This document shows, in pieces, positions 49,492 to 62,245 of a stretch of DNA of 64,000 nt (positions are counted from its first letter, which is position 1; every line of letters starts with the position of its first letter). Source of the stretch: Triops longicaudatus. Lineage: Eukaryota; Arthropoda; Branchiopoda; Notostraca; Triopsidae. The notes below the pieces were generated by a model. It saw nothing but the letters and a program-made list of their open reading frames with translations. It searched no databases and was not told the origin of the DNA. The stretch is taken from positions 1-64,000 of the forward strand of contig JAGQDJ010000105.1 in NCBI GenBank assembly GCA_022885665.1, read 5' to 3'. A program made the translations under genes and the position numbers.

Positions 49492-52400
49492 ATGTTAGCT
49501 GGCTACAGTCCAAGTGCGCGTTACGAGGGGTATTGCAATCCTCCTGTGCGCAAAACTTTCAGTACTTCCCCGGCCAATCCAACAATCCAGAACCCAGCAT
49601 GGACGACGATGGCAGCGCGGCCTTCACCTACTCTAAGTACATCAGTTGCAGAACGCTTGGAAGTTACCGAAGATGGTTATGCGCTCAAAGTACGGACAGA
49701 TGAACCTCATTTAGTGAGCTTAGGTTCTGGCCGACTCAGCACTGCTGTTACTATTCATCCTCTACCAGAAGGTACTTTTTTTAAGTTACACATTTTGTAC
49801 CCTAACTATTTGCTATTGCATAATAACTGTGATGCACATTGATCTGTGTCGCTTTTACAGAAATTATTAATCAGCAATAGAACTTTCGGTGCAGTCCATA
49901 AGAACTGATACAACAAATGAGGCATTGCATGTCTTCTAAGTCCCGGGTTTTCCTGCACATTTCTTGCTGAACGAGCCAAATGTTCTTTTAATTAAAGAAG
50001 ACACGAATTCTATTTTCTTAGAATTATAGTCCCTTTATTCGCTCTATTTCTTCTTGCTTGTCGACTCTTTCTTCACGGTCAAAAGCTTTCGACACGTGGT
50101 TTTCCTCGGAACGGAGAACACCTTTTCATGATTTATTTGATTGTTCTGTGTTGTACGTGGTCTGCTCTTTCGTTTTATTTGATTCATACCTCACTTCACC
50201 GTGGAAAATAGGAAGAACGGTACTTGGGTGTGGAGGCGGTTGGAATACTGACCCTTTTAACCAGAGTTTAGAACAGCCGGATATACTGGTCAATGGAACG
50301 GGCGTTGAAGCCATCCATTGTTACATTGAGAATGACCAGAGCAGTAGTGATAGTGGCATTGTCACCCTCCATCCCTTAGCAGAGATGATTTCCGTTGATG
50401 GGGTTAAAGTGACGTCACCCACTCGTTTAACTCAAGGTAAGTAGACACAAATCCCTTTAATTGAACAGTCAGGTATGTCCTCTACTATAATCAGCAACTT
50501 ACGGCACAAAGAAAATAACCACTAACCTTAATTACTTATACAAATATATTGTTAAGTAAAGAAATCGTTCAAGTTTGTACAGAATGCTCACCCCCTTCCA
50601 AGAATCCCATACTTATTCTCCCGCGGTACATGGATGCCTGTGAAGCAGAATGCAGCAAAGATAGTAGCCTACAGAAAAATCTCGCTGTAACGTTCACTGG
50701 TTATAACCAACAATCAGCTATTTTGCGGATGCTCACATATCCCAACGAAATGAAAAGTGTGAATCCCGATGGTGGCTATTACACGTACAATAGACCATAA
50801 CGTGCAAATCTTTCGTCATGAGTACGTTATAGAGAGCTTACACTGTAGTACAGTATTACCGAATGCATTCTGATTCAAATCCACATGAAACTGTCTTTAG
50901 TCCCTGATATAGTGTTTGCAACTGGTTCACCCGTGTTCTCCATCGTAACACGAATTAAATTAATTATAATCAAGATAAATATAATTTGATAATATATTTT
51001 TTTCAATTTATTTCAGTACACTGTAATACATTAAGATTCTGGACATTGTTGTTTAGTTCGCATTCAGGGTCATAAAATACAGTAACGTGCTTTCTTGCGT
51101 AAAGATTTATGGAGATAAATCGTTTAAGACATAATTTAGAAAGGCAATGCGAAAAAATGTGAAGTGTACCAAGATTTACGGTGTTTTGAGTTTCTATGTG
51201 CCGTTTCAAACTGAGAAGGACTAATTGAAAAGTGTTTATTGCTGTCCCTTTTTCTTATGCACAACGAAGTCTTTCGAGTAAGGGGAAAAGAACAGCGCCC
51301 TTTTCTTCCTCACTTGGTAGGGCGGGTAGGATATTAAAGGGAGGCCAAAAGGGGGCCAAGCCACCCAACAAGTATTCAACAAAGCTCGAAGTCGCCGGAG
51401 GCTACGAGGTCCCTTTTACTGCCGGCTTGGGGAATTGAAGGCTAGTGTTTAGGATAGTCGACACAACTGCCGAGCTTAGGAATAGTTTGTAGCATACAGT
51501 GGTGTATACACTGCAGAGGCCCCCATCTCTCATCCTGTTTTACACCGGTCCCAACGTCCAAATTTTCAGTTGACCTGATCCTGTTCCCCGGAACAGAGTT
51601 ACATTCTTGCTCTTGTTTCCTGATTGTTAGAAAAGTGACTTTTCCCCTAGTGGCCTATTTGACCTAAGGATTTTCTTCATTCACAACAAGTGTTTTTGAT
51701 TTTCGGCAAAAAATGTGCTACTTTCTTGAACAACTTATACTTGTGGCTAGTTGAGAAAACCGCGTAAGGATTTCACACCTGTAGGTTGGGGAAAGCGTTG
51801 GAATTCCAAGTAAATAAATAACGTAAGTTATTTAAAGATGTGATATTATTTAAAAGTTAAGTTTCTCACCTTATGGCATTAACACTTTTACAAAGTAGTT
51901 ACTAGCCTTTTTCTATTAAGACTAAGTATCATTAGGAGAAATTAAAAGCGTTAAATTTCTGAAGGGGCGTAAAATAAAATTATAGGTTAAACTTCCTCCC
52001 CACGAGGGAATAAAAAAAAACTGGCTCTTAATAATACTGTTGTTAGGGTTCTGTAGCAATAGTCCAGGTTCTTTTTTGTCTTTGTGAGAACTTTTTTTTC
52101 ATGGTGGAGACTAGTTTGGCGCACTTTGCTACGTAAAATTGTAATACCCCAAGCTGAGGTAAGATACCGACCTTAAGCCCCGCCCTGCCTATTCTTCTAA
52201 GTTATCTGTTGTGTTTAGATCTATGGAAAGGAAATGAGGTCAGTGTTTCTCTGTTTTTGCGCCTTTCGTACAAATATGCTTATTTGGGGACCAATAAGAA
52301 ACGGCGAAATGCATGATTTTTGCATAAGAATTTTCGAAATTTAGCCTTTTTGTTAATATTTCAGTAATGGCAAATTCTCGGAACATATTTTTCCTTGTGT

Positions 52401-55400
52401 CATTCTACATGAAAATTTTATGCCTTTTGATGAAATCATTAACAGAAGAGTTTTGTAATTATAGTTGAAATAGCTTGCTATTCTGAAGATCAAGTTAGCT
52501 ATTCCAGTAGCCTTCAACCAGTCGTAAAATATGTGTTTAGCATCTCTGGACTTTCTCAAAATTTTAGCGTTAACCAATAGTAATATTAAGTAACCGACGG
52601 TTTGTTTATAGGCAGTTTAAGAAAGCGAAACCAAGTTATTTCAATAACACTTCAGACTTTATTTTCTGGAATTACAATAGCATTTCGGTAATTTTTTCTA
52701 CTCAGTCCATTCTCGTTAGTTGTCTTCTCCAATTGTCATAACTAAACTTACAAAACGTAATGTAACTTAGTTTAGGTAATTAGAACCTATTGAACCCAAA
52801 CGCGCATAAAAGTTGGATGCATTTTATTTTAATTCTACCAAATCTAGTATGAAACATTGATATTTTACTGCCAAAACAAGTTTATTTCTGATTTTTTTTT
52901 CAAATTAAGTTTACGTCATTTTAGTTCACTTGCGTAATGACTTTGAAGGTTGTGTTAATAGTTTTTATATAAATGAACGTCAAATGTTCTTGATTATGTT
53001 CAGTCTTTTTTATTATTTTTACATTATGTCTCGCCAAAGTCAGTTTCGATCTCCTATGTTTGCCCTTGCTGAAGGAAAAATCACGAGTGAGAGAAGCCCA
53101 CTGGAGGGGAAATTGAAAGTTTAGTGGTGGAAGGGGAATAGTTTCGGGTGCGTTACCCTAATTTCCTTCCGGTTGTCCTTCTGGTAAATTGCTCACACGT
53201 GTTGGTGGAAAATGAACTCGAATTCCCTTCAACCCACCACGGTAAAAAAAAGCTTTTCAGGAGAAAAAATGCGAAAAAAAGCTGAAAAGATCGTATAAGG
53301 GTTCGGTTTATCATTTGCTAAAATTAACCCCTTCGTTAGCAAAAGTTGTGTTTTTCTTTTCTTCGGCGTGTGTCTACAGCAAAGAATGCTTATGTTAGCC
53401 TTTAGTATTTTTCTTCCTGGTGTTAGTGCATACGTGGCAAATAAGGCAAATATTTTTTCTTTTTACGTCAGAAAACTTGGTGCGGTGTTTAGCATAACTC
53501 GTTCCGAACTCTGGGACGAAAACGGCTTTACGTGTGAAAAGAACGTTTGTGTTGGCACGTTGACCAAGGCTAATTCCTTTCTGTGTTCCGTCCTTCGAAC
53601 TCACGTGGTTAAAATTTTTATAGACGACAAAGCGTGGATCTGCTCCGATTTCAAAATAAGAAACAGAACTATGCAAGTGTTTTATGTCGCTTGCACAAAA
53701 ATTCTCTCTCCCTCTCTGTCATAAGGTAAAATATGACTAAACCACTTCATTTTCATGAGGGCAAAAGAAGTAGCTTGTTTACATTTCCAAGGTTTGTTGA
53801 CACAGCTAGACTTGGCTCCATCCTAATGGCATTAGAACTGTAACGCTGATGAATTAAGTATTGATGCATGGAAGATTCGACAAAATCTGCAATCACACTA
53901 GCATACGGTAAATGGCGGGGAATATATTAAAAAATCAGAGAACTGTCCCTTCCCATTGTTGGAACGAGATTTAAAAAATGGGTTGTAACTAGTTATTTCC
54001 TCTTCTTACCAAAGTTTCGCACTTAGCTATAAGTAGTAATTGATTTAGTCCTATCGATGATTACAAGTAATCAGTAGTAGCACAGTTAGTCCGAAGATTA
54101 TTAGTACAACCAATATACATATTTTTACTGTCGTTAGATTCACTAGTGAATTAAAATGTGTAAATCATTGTAATGAATCACTTATTACTAACTTGCCACG
54201 GGTGCGACTACACAAAGTTTTAATCCAATGTTTTTTTGTTTCACATGCAAAGGTTGTATGCTGTGCATTGGTCGTTCAAATTATTTCCGGTTTAATCATC
54301 CTCAAGAGGCCCAGCTCATGAAGACCATTTTGCCCAACACGCGAATTTCGGGCGTGCCTATCAATTTTTATCCAGGTAATATGAAAGCAAAACCAGCGGT
54401 TCATTTTTTTGTTATTCTGAAATACCACGTATGCAAATGACGTCCAAGCTTGTATGTGCACGTACAGTATGTTGTGACCAGCGAGACAAGCCTTCAGAAG
54501 AAACAAACCTTCTGCCCGTCTAGATAAGAATAAAAAACGCGTTGTTTATGCTTGCTGACCACGTTAGCTCTCAACATTGAATTATGATTCCTGAACCTTT
54601 AGAAAGGTTGTTGCCATGTTCCCAGATTTTAACTCACATTTCATATTTTTGTTGTGCATGAATAAAGATATCCCTTAAGTTTTATTTTTCATGAATTTAG
54701 CTAGCGTGTTAGGTTTCATTATTTTGTCGCTCTAATTTTCTGTTTTATTTTGCCATTTCTAAGGGATGGATAATCCGGAATATTTTCACATGAACTGCAA
54801 CAATCGCGATCAACCCCCGTTACCACCTCAGCGGCAACAAGGACTAGTCCCTGTGCGGCCTGCCCCCCTGCACCCTATTCGGACGGAAGATTTGCTCGCA
54901 GAATTGGCCGAACTGGAGCATATCACATCACCACGTTACCAAGATCTGCCCCGGCCCCCTGCGCAACGCTCTTGGGATAAACGGTCACGTCAGTCTCCTT
55001 CCTTTGTACCCGTTCACCCCCCTCGTCCTGCCTCACCACCGCTCGCTCAACCCCAAACACCCCAGTACATTGGGGAGTACTTGCACCCGCGGACGCTGAA
55101 TTTTCGCGATGAATCGCCCTCTCCTCGCAACGTGCCGCCACCCACCCTGTCCTCCTCGCCGAAGGTTTTCGCCCCCAACACGCCCACTGCAAACGTACCT
55201 GCCAGTACTGTGCTACGTGGTCGTTCAGCCACGCCCACTGGTCCAGCCCCGCCATTGCCCTCTATAGGCCATAAGCGCAATCATTCGACGGGCGGAGGAG
55301 CTGGCAGATGTATTACGCCGTCGAGTTATTTGAGGAAACAAGGCTCCCAGTGTAGTTTGGAAGAGTTGGCGGCGTGCGAAGAAGAATTACGCGAAAAACG

Positions 55401-58400
55401 GCGCCAGGTAACAACTCAATAAATAATAACTTTGCAGTGACCAATAAATTCAGGAACGAGCTGTCGTTTACTAACAGCGAGAATGTATCCCAGAACTGTT
55501 TAGATAAAAGTATTAAAAACTAATTGAATTAAAATGAATCGGAAATTTTAAAAATTCATGATTTGAGAGTTATGTAAAGGAACTGGAATATATGTTAATT
55601 GATTTTCAATGTCGTGGGCGGTTCTTAGGCCCAGGAAGAGCGAATGCGAGAACAGGAAGCAGAGAAGGTGGAGCGGGCTCGCTTGGACGAGATTTTGAAC
55701 ATGTGTGCAGAGTATGAGAAGCAAGTGGAAGAGGAGAAAAAGCAAGGGATTCGAAAAAAGTCCGGCGCCAGTGACTCAGGGAGTGGGATGGTAGTGCCGC
55801 CTCACAAGTCAGACTCCGAAAACGGAAGTGAGATGACGACTATGGAATTGTTAAGTGTGCACGGAAACTTGAAAGATAAACCGCCACTTTCGCCCGGACA
55901 CGTTCTCTTGCCTCATCCTAATAGGTAAATGGAACTTTTTCCATTCCGTATTCTTCCTTCTTGCGTTTGGGTGCCTTTTTTTCCCGAGTAATAGTAAGAC
56001 CACTATTTCTAGTGACGCAAGAAGATAAATGGGACATTTTTTTTTTGCAAACAAGTCCGAAAAGGGAAGATGGAAAGGGGAGGGGCGGATGTGGGCAATT
56101 TACATTCGTGATTACGTAGCCGAAGTCTTTCCAGCTGGGAATATAATTCAAGGCATTATTCGAGGATAAAATATGAAGTGCGGAGACGTGGCAAGTGATG
56201 GATGTAAATTGTTCATACTTGGACTGGAAAAACGTAGGGAAATCACGTAACGTACAGGACATTTTGCCTGTGTAATGGGGAAAACCTGACGAGTGGTTAG
56301 CGAGTTTCCGGGTGATTTATGGAAAAGGTAAATGCTATGAGGTTACATTTAAATAATATTAGGGATCTTGCTGAATTCTTCTTCCGGTAGGTTTGTAGGG
56401 TTAATGCCTAGGTTCATTTTTAATTAAGTTCATGAATGACAGGCGTAGTGCATAGAGGGAGGAAATTTTGTAAAAAGTTTTCAAAATTTCGCTGAATGTC
56501 TTTATAATTTTCTGCTGCAGTTCAAATGACAGATTTATCAAGCTTTGTTACGCGCGTAAAGAATTTTGGAAGGTGTTTCGGATTAATTGATTTGTGCTTT
56601 AGACTAAAAACATGGGAGTGGGAATCTGAGGTCTGAGTCTTTGCTGGTACTGTTATCCAAAAGATCTGGAACAAATCATGTCTTTGACCGTGAAACCTAT
56701 AGGGTTAGTATAACAGTCTGAAACAGAGAGTGAGAGAAGGAAAGGGGAGAGGGCAAAGTTTGGGGGCTTTGTGTGCTAATGAGCTAGAACAAACGCGCCT
56801 TTGCATGCATGCCAAGCCCCGTAAGGGAAGGAAAAGATCAGGAGGCCAATTTTTTGTTTTAAAAAAGGGTAACAGAGTGGGCCTTTTGTATCTTTAACGA
56901 GTTCGTTAGTTTAGCATAGCATTGCCTGGAGCCTAGAAGGTTTCCACTTAACCTTTGCTCGTTCTCTAACATCACTTTCAACACCTGTTCAGTCCTTGAT
57001 AGGCTTTTAGAATATCTTTTTCTAACAGTATAACATCTGGTTTAAGTTTTAGCGCGTTTTTGGCGTAATCGATACGTAAGTGGGCGTTTACGACAAATTA
57101 TCGATACGTCAATGAAAAGCTGCGTTCCAAGTCCTGATTAGGACTTTTAAATGAGTAATTTAAGAACTTTCGTGAAGGCAACAGCTTATTGCATACATAT
57201 ATTGAACTTGAAAAGGGGTAAATCCATTGCTCGAGGCAGAGATTTCATTTTTTAGCCTTCCAAGACTTCGTGAAAAGCGTCAGTTTGTTTCTGACCTTCG
57301 TCGTGTGATGACGTATTTGCCTGTGCGTGTGCCTAATAATATTCAAAAATGTATTGGATTTTTCTTTATATACTAATAGAGTAGATGTGAAAAGTGTTTA
57401 CTAGTAGTGATCGCAATAATGAGCATCGTAAGCATAACTCATCGAACAACTTTGTGTGCGGATTATTTTTTCACTTAGGATAAAAACTAATGGATCTTTG
57501 CCACGTGACAAACGGGTCCCTTCGCCCAGTACTTCTCGGACGAAATTATTAGCTTCGTCGGAAGATGAACTGAACAGAATCTTTAACCCCGATTCTTCTG
57601 GTTCATTTTCTTCTTCTGCTGCGTACGAGCACCATAGTAATATCCATGCGAATCCCGTCACGCCTTTGTTTACGAGTCAAACCTTACCTCGGCCTTCACC
57701 GAGTTCGAGTATCTGCCAAAGTCCCTACGAGAACGTGACTTCGCCCACTCAGCTCACCACCTCGGCTTCGTCTTACTTTACGTATCCCCATAGCCCGCGC
57801 ACTCGGATCAAAACAACATTCAACAGAGATAACAATAACAGTAGTTTAATCCGAGCTCCTGAAGACGATAATGATAAGATGAAGCTGGCAAATTACTCAA
57901 ACGCTGGAAACGGACTGGTCTCTCACAAGTCGAACTCGTCGCTCAGCGTGTTGCTAATCAACGGCAACGTGGTCCGCGCACCGGTTGGATCAACGGAGCC
58001 GAACCTAGCGCTCTCTAAGCAGAGTTTGGACAAATCGCCAGGTGTGGCCAGTGTCGATGGCGCGGAATCTGTCTTCGGTGAGACCGATATGGTAGTCGTC
58101 CCGGACGGAAGTCGTGTTGACAACTCAGTGGCCGAGAATGCGGCGGATTTGGAAGCGCTGAAAACCGAAGTCCAGCACCTTGTTGCTGAACGTAAACGCA
58201 TTTTGTGCGTGTTAGCGACCTTAAAAAGACGCCTTCTTGAAACGGAGAGCCAAGTCGATGAAGCTGTCCGTGAGGTATTTAGTTTTTTTTCTTCTTTGTA
58301 TTTTTTATTCTGTTGATAAGAGTCGCGCGATAAGATAAAAATTTTGAAAAACCAAAAATTTCTTGTTAGTTTAATTCAAGACGCTCTCGTGTATCAGTGT

Positions 58401-61040
58401 TTTATTCTTGTGGGGGGCCATTTCGTTGTATAAGTGAGTGTAATGTTATCCTTGTTCTAGTTGGAAATGGAAAAAGCGCTGTTGGTGGGCGAGAAGGAAT
58501 CGCAGAAAGAGCGTTTATTACACGACGAAAAACACATATCCAAGCTCAAAGACCAGGATAAAGAGCTGGAGAAAAGCATGGAATTATGGAGGAAATGTGA
58601 AGAGGAAAAGATTGCGGAAGCCAGATTACGAATGGACGACGCAGAGCGGGAGTTAAACAGGTTCGTTCTAGTATTTCTTCCGTGTCTTTATTTCACCAAG
58701 TATTTCAATCCAACTGTAACTTGAGTTACTGAAAACGCTCCCTAATTGCATTTTCTCGGTATAGTGGTGTAAGAAACATATCATCTGTGGGCTCTGCTCA
58801 CACTTTCGACTGCTTGATTGCAAATTCTTAAAAGTTTTCGCTTTTGTTTGCATACAAGTGAAGGAGGTCGCTGAAGTGAAAGTCGTGGGGAATTCCTTGC
58901 ATATAGTCTACTTTTTTGCATTTCAGAAAAACTTTACGAGTTGTTTTGGGCTTTTTGGCTTGACCTGGGTTAAAGTAAACCCTTTTGCGTAACGCTTTGA
59001 AGACGTGAGCGTGCATAAGCAAACGTGCGTCCGTTCGTTTCGACGGTACAGTCATCTTTGAACCAAAACGTACTGAACGACTGTCTAGACTTATAAGGTC
59101 CTGTGTAACCGTTGAGTGAACTCTTTCCCCCGCTTTCTAGTTTGTTTTTAAAATTCGGAAAAACAAAAACGACGTATCCGTGAGTGAGCGTTTATAAGTA
59201 CACTCTATTATTGCAGCCCATCAAAATGGGGTACATTAAAATGCAATTTTAATCGACTGCTGTCCCAGGTAGATACTGAAGTATAGGTTACAATTTTGGT
59301 CTCACTAAACATAAAATGCGGTTCATAAGTCAACAATGATCCTGTCTAGGTCGTGACTGCCCCTGCCTCATGAATTTCAGTCTTGTGAATCCCGTAGCAA
59401 GGGAACTGGGAAAATATTTATGATCTTGGATTTTCACAGGTTGGAGAGAGAAACAGAAACTTTTTCCGGGAATGCTGATGAAGAAACTGCATTGCTTGAA
59501 AATTTGAAACACCAACACGAGGTCTTGGAAGCTGAAAGAAAGGTAATGGAAAAGCAAAGGGAAAAAGACGGCTAATGAGACGACATTGATTTTCAAGGCG
59601 TTCGAAGATTTGGAATTCCATTTGATGGAAGGCATAGCTCATCGGGAGGAAGAGCGGGAAAATGTGCACCGCGAAATGGCCAATTTGGAGCTCAAGTTGC
59701 TCCAGCGGAAGCAATCAGTCAAGGACTTACAAGACCAACAAAAGCAAGGAGCTGAAACGGCACGGAGGGAAGCTCTCGAATTAGAAACGAGACGAGCCCA
59801 TTTGTTCAAGGACATCGAACAAGTACGAAAAACATGACAGCGGAATTTACTGTTTAATGAAAATTCAGTTTTGCTTCATTGATCCTTGTTAATTTCCCAA
59901 ATATCCCTTTTTTTGGAATGTCAGAGATATTTTTGTTGCAATCGTATCCGTTTTATTGTCCTTTTAGCTGTTTTTAGGCTAATTAACGATGGAAAATGAC
60001 TTAATTAGTGTGTTAATAAACCGTTTTACATAGGAACGAGCGAAATTGGCTGCCTTGCAAAGCCAGTTGGAAGAATTGCTAAGGAAAGGAGGTCCGGAGC
60101 TCAGCAGCAGTAGTAATAGCCTTGATTCCATAGCTGAATACTCTTCAGATCCGGATGAGGTACAGCTGTAACTAAATTGTTATATTATGGCGCTTTTTCC
60201 GGCCGCATTAAGTCACCTTTGCTTGTTTCTGTGCTTTCGTTATGCGATTACTGGTATGTGTTTGTAGCACAGTTCTGGTAGCATCGGTACTTTTTCGTGT
60301 GACAGGTGATGTCAGAACTTACTGGGCGTTGTAACGTAAATTATTGTATCTTTCCCTCTGTTATTTAAATATTTTTGCATATCATTGACATTTTGTTTTG
60401 TGCTAACAATGTGCTTTTGGTTATTAGGGAAATGCACAAGAAGTCGAAAAGCGACTACATGAGTTACGACGATTAGGACACTCGCAAGACGATTTGGATC
60501 GAATCGAAAAAGTAGCGACATCAGCACAATTGGATACTGCAGGAACATTAGGACGAAAAACCTCCGCGACTCTGCAAGAAATTGAACGAAACAGGCAAAT
60601 GATTCTGGTCAAACAAGGTAAATTCGATTCTGGCGTGTTGAGTGATAATGAATGTTTTATTTTTTTTTCCGGCCACACAGGTACGCAAGTACTAGAGCAT
60701 GAGAGAAGGCGAGTGGCGGAATTGAAGCGACGCGTTCAGGATGAAGTGAAGCAACAATGGGAAGAGAAAAAACAACAAGACCGAGAATTGAACTGCCAAA
60801 GCTTGAACAGCGTTGGCAGCGAAGAATCCAGTGCTACTTCCAGTGATTTACCTCCCGAAAGGTAAATTGTTTCATTTCGTTTCCATAACACTTCATAATA
60901 CTTGTACTCATTGTTTGCTTTCTGTAAATAGTGTCAGTAGTGAAGATGCGTTGAGGACATCTACCACTACCTCGACCACACCATGTCCGGATAGCGTGTC
61001 TGTGCCTAGTGTGTCCATTACGAGTATTTTGGAAGTCAAG
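49492..61040 (+). CDS. PHLDB: PHLDB-family FHA and coiled-coil protein, 3' part outside window
   Basis: Thirteen exons: 49492-49771, 50212-50436, 54253-54375, 54764-55407, 55629-55924, 57479-58274, 58461-58660, 59440-59542, 59598-59822, 60034-60159, 60428-60617, 60681-60861 and 60932-61040. They give 1,166 residues, and the last donor is AAG|GTATGG. The FHA domain spans about residues 65-200 (PHLVSLGSGRLSTAVTIHPL, GRTVLG, EAIHCYIEN, PTRLTQGCMLCIGRS, FRFNHPQEA), as in human PHLDB1/LL5-alpha. Then come long Pro/Ser-rich segments, EERMREQEAEKVERARLDEI, a long coiled coil with AFEDLEFHLMEG, and the TLQEIERNRQ...EHERRRVAELKRR block. In other animals a second coiled coil and a PH domain follow; they are not in the window. 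LL5 proteins bind PIP3 and anchor microtubule-capturing complexes at the basal cortex. An in-frame TGA precedes the ATG. Confidence 0.94.
50437..54252 (+). other. 3.8-kb PHLDB intron splitting the FHA domain
   Basis: The largest intron in the window interrupts the FHA-coding region after LTQ. It contains a plus frame at 50549-50800 (84 codons) and a minus-side TTTATT-rich stretch, but no family-like domain. A frame at 53368-53724 starts with a hydrophobic run and is otherwise unremarkable. An alternative terminal exon just inside the intron is possible but unproven. Confidence 0.6.
55925..57478 (+). other. 1.55-kb PHLDB intron
   Basis: Lies between the exon ending at 55924 (GT at 55925) and the exon starting at 57479 (CACTTAG before it). 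I see nothing coding in it. Confidence 0.7.
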
Positions 61041-62206
61041 GTATGGCTGCTTTAAAGATGTAATACGTAATTCATTGCGTTACAACTGTCAGTATGGTTC
61101 TCCATTATTTAGGTGCTTTTTGAAATCTTTCTCGTTTTTAAAATAATCGTTTTCTGAACCGTTCGCAAGCAAGTCGCATGCTAGAACAGGCGAGCTAGTT
61201 GTAGGCTCCGTCCCTTTCACAACAGCTCTTATTTTTGTTAGTTGAGTAACTTTTTGTCGTAGTCGAGTTTAGCGTGAAAGGAATTTAGCGTCTCAAAGGA
61301 GGTTCAGCTTCTCAATTTAGAACAGTATCGAAAGATTAATCAGAAAGAAACCTCAAGGTCTAGGAACAAGTCCGTTAGGCAGAGTTAAGGTAAAATGGGC
61401 AATTGTGGAAATATTGTGTATAAAAGGAATCGGGACCAATTTTGAACTGAGTATCGACGAAGAAGAAAAGTGGGTCGTCGTTAGAGGTGATATATACCCA
61501 AACTGACAACACGAGGGTTATAGGGCAGAGGTTAACATGCTATCCGCAGACTATAGATGTCTGTGGAGGTGTATACAGGGTCTGTGGAAGTCTATTTTTG
61601 GATATTTTTTTACTTAAAACTATGCCTGGCATTACAGAGGTTGCCATGAATTAAGGAAGGAGTACAAAGTAGCTCGAGACTTTAATCGGAAGTCACAATC
61701 AATCGTTTGTCTGAAAAGGTTACGTTAGTTTAAGTAATGTAGACAACTTTTTTTTGTTGAAATGTTTCGTTCAGCTACCAACAACGTATTCTAAAGACAT
61801 ACACTTTTATTGCTTAGATCCTAAGGGGGGTTTTACTTTCTTTTCTTCGGACGGCAAAGAACTTGGGAGTCGATAGAAGAACTACAGGATTAGTCAGATG
61901 TTTTGGCAAAGCGAAGTTAATGAGAGAATTTTAATTGTACGCAATTCTTCGTTCGCCCGTGTTCCGGGAAACTTAAGAAAATACTCACAACCCAGCATGT
62001 ACTGCCTTGCATTGAAAGTCATTCCTCAAGTTATTTTTATCTTTTGCAAATTGCGACGCTCAGAAGCCAAACAGCTCCAAAAAGCTTTTTTATTTCTGGA
62101 GTAAGAAAAAAAGTTTTCTCCCTTTTTTCCCTTTTCGCCCGTGAGGTGATGTGATTGATTTCCTCAAGATGTGAAGAGCAGGTGTGAATCTTCTTTTCCT
62201 GTTTCT

Positions 62207-62245
<39 letters not shown>

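Noticed and set aside
53368..53724. 119-codon frame starting with a signal-peptide-like run
   Set aside because: It lies in a PHLDB intron, the hydrophobic start is weak, and no domain follows.
62208..62240. Poly-T as the tail of a minus-strand processed pseudogene or SINE
   Set aside because: No gene-like or tRNA-like sequence precedes the A-tail on the minus strand and no flanking duplication was found, so only a simple repeat is reported.
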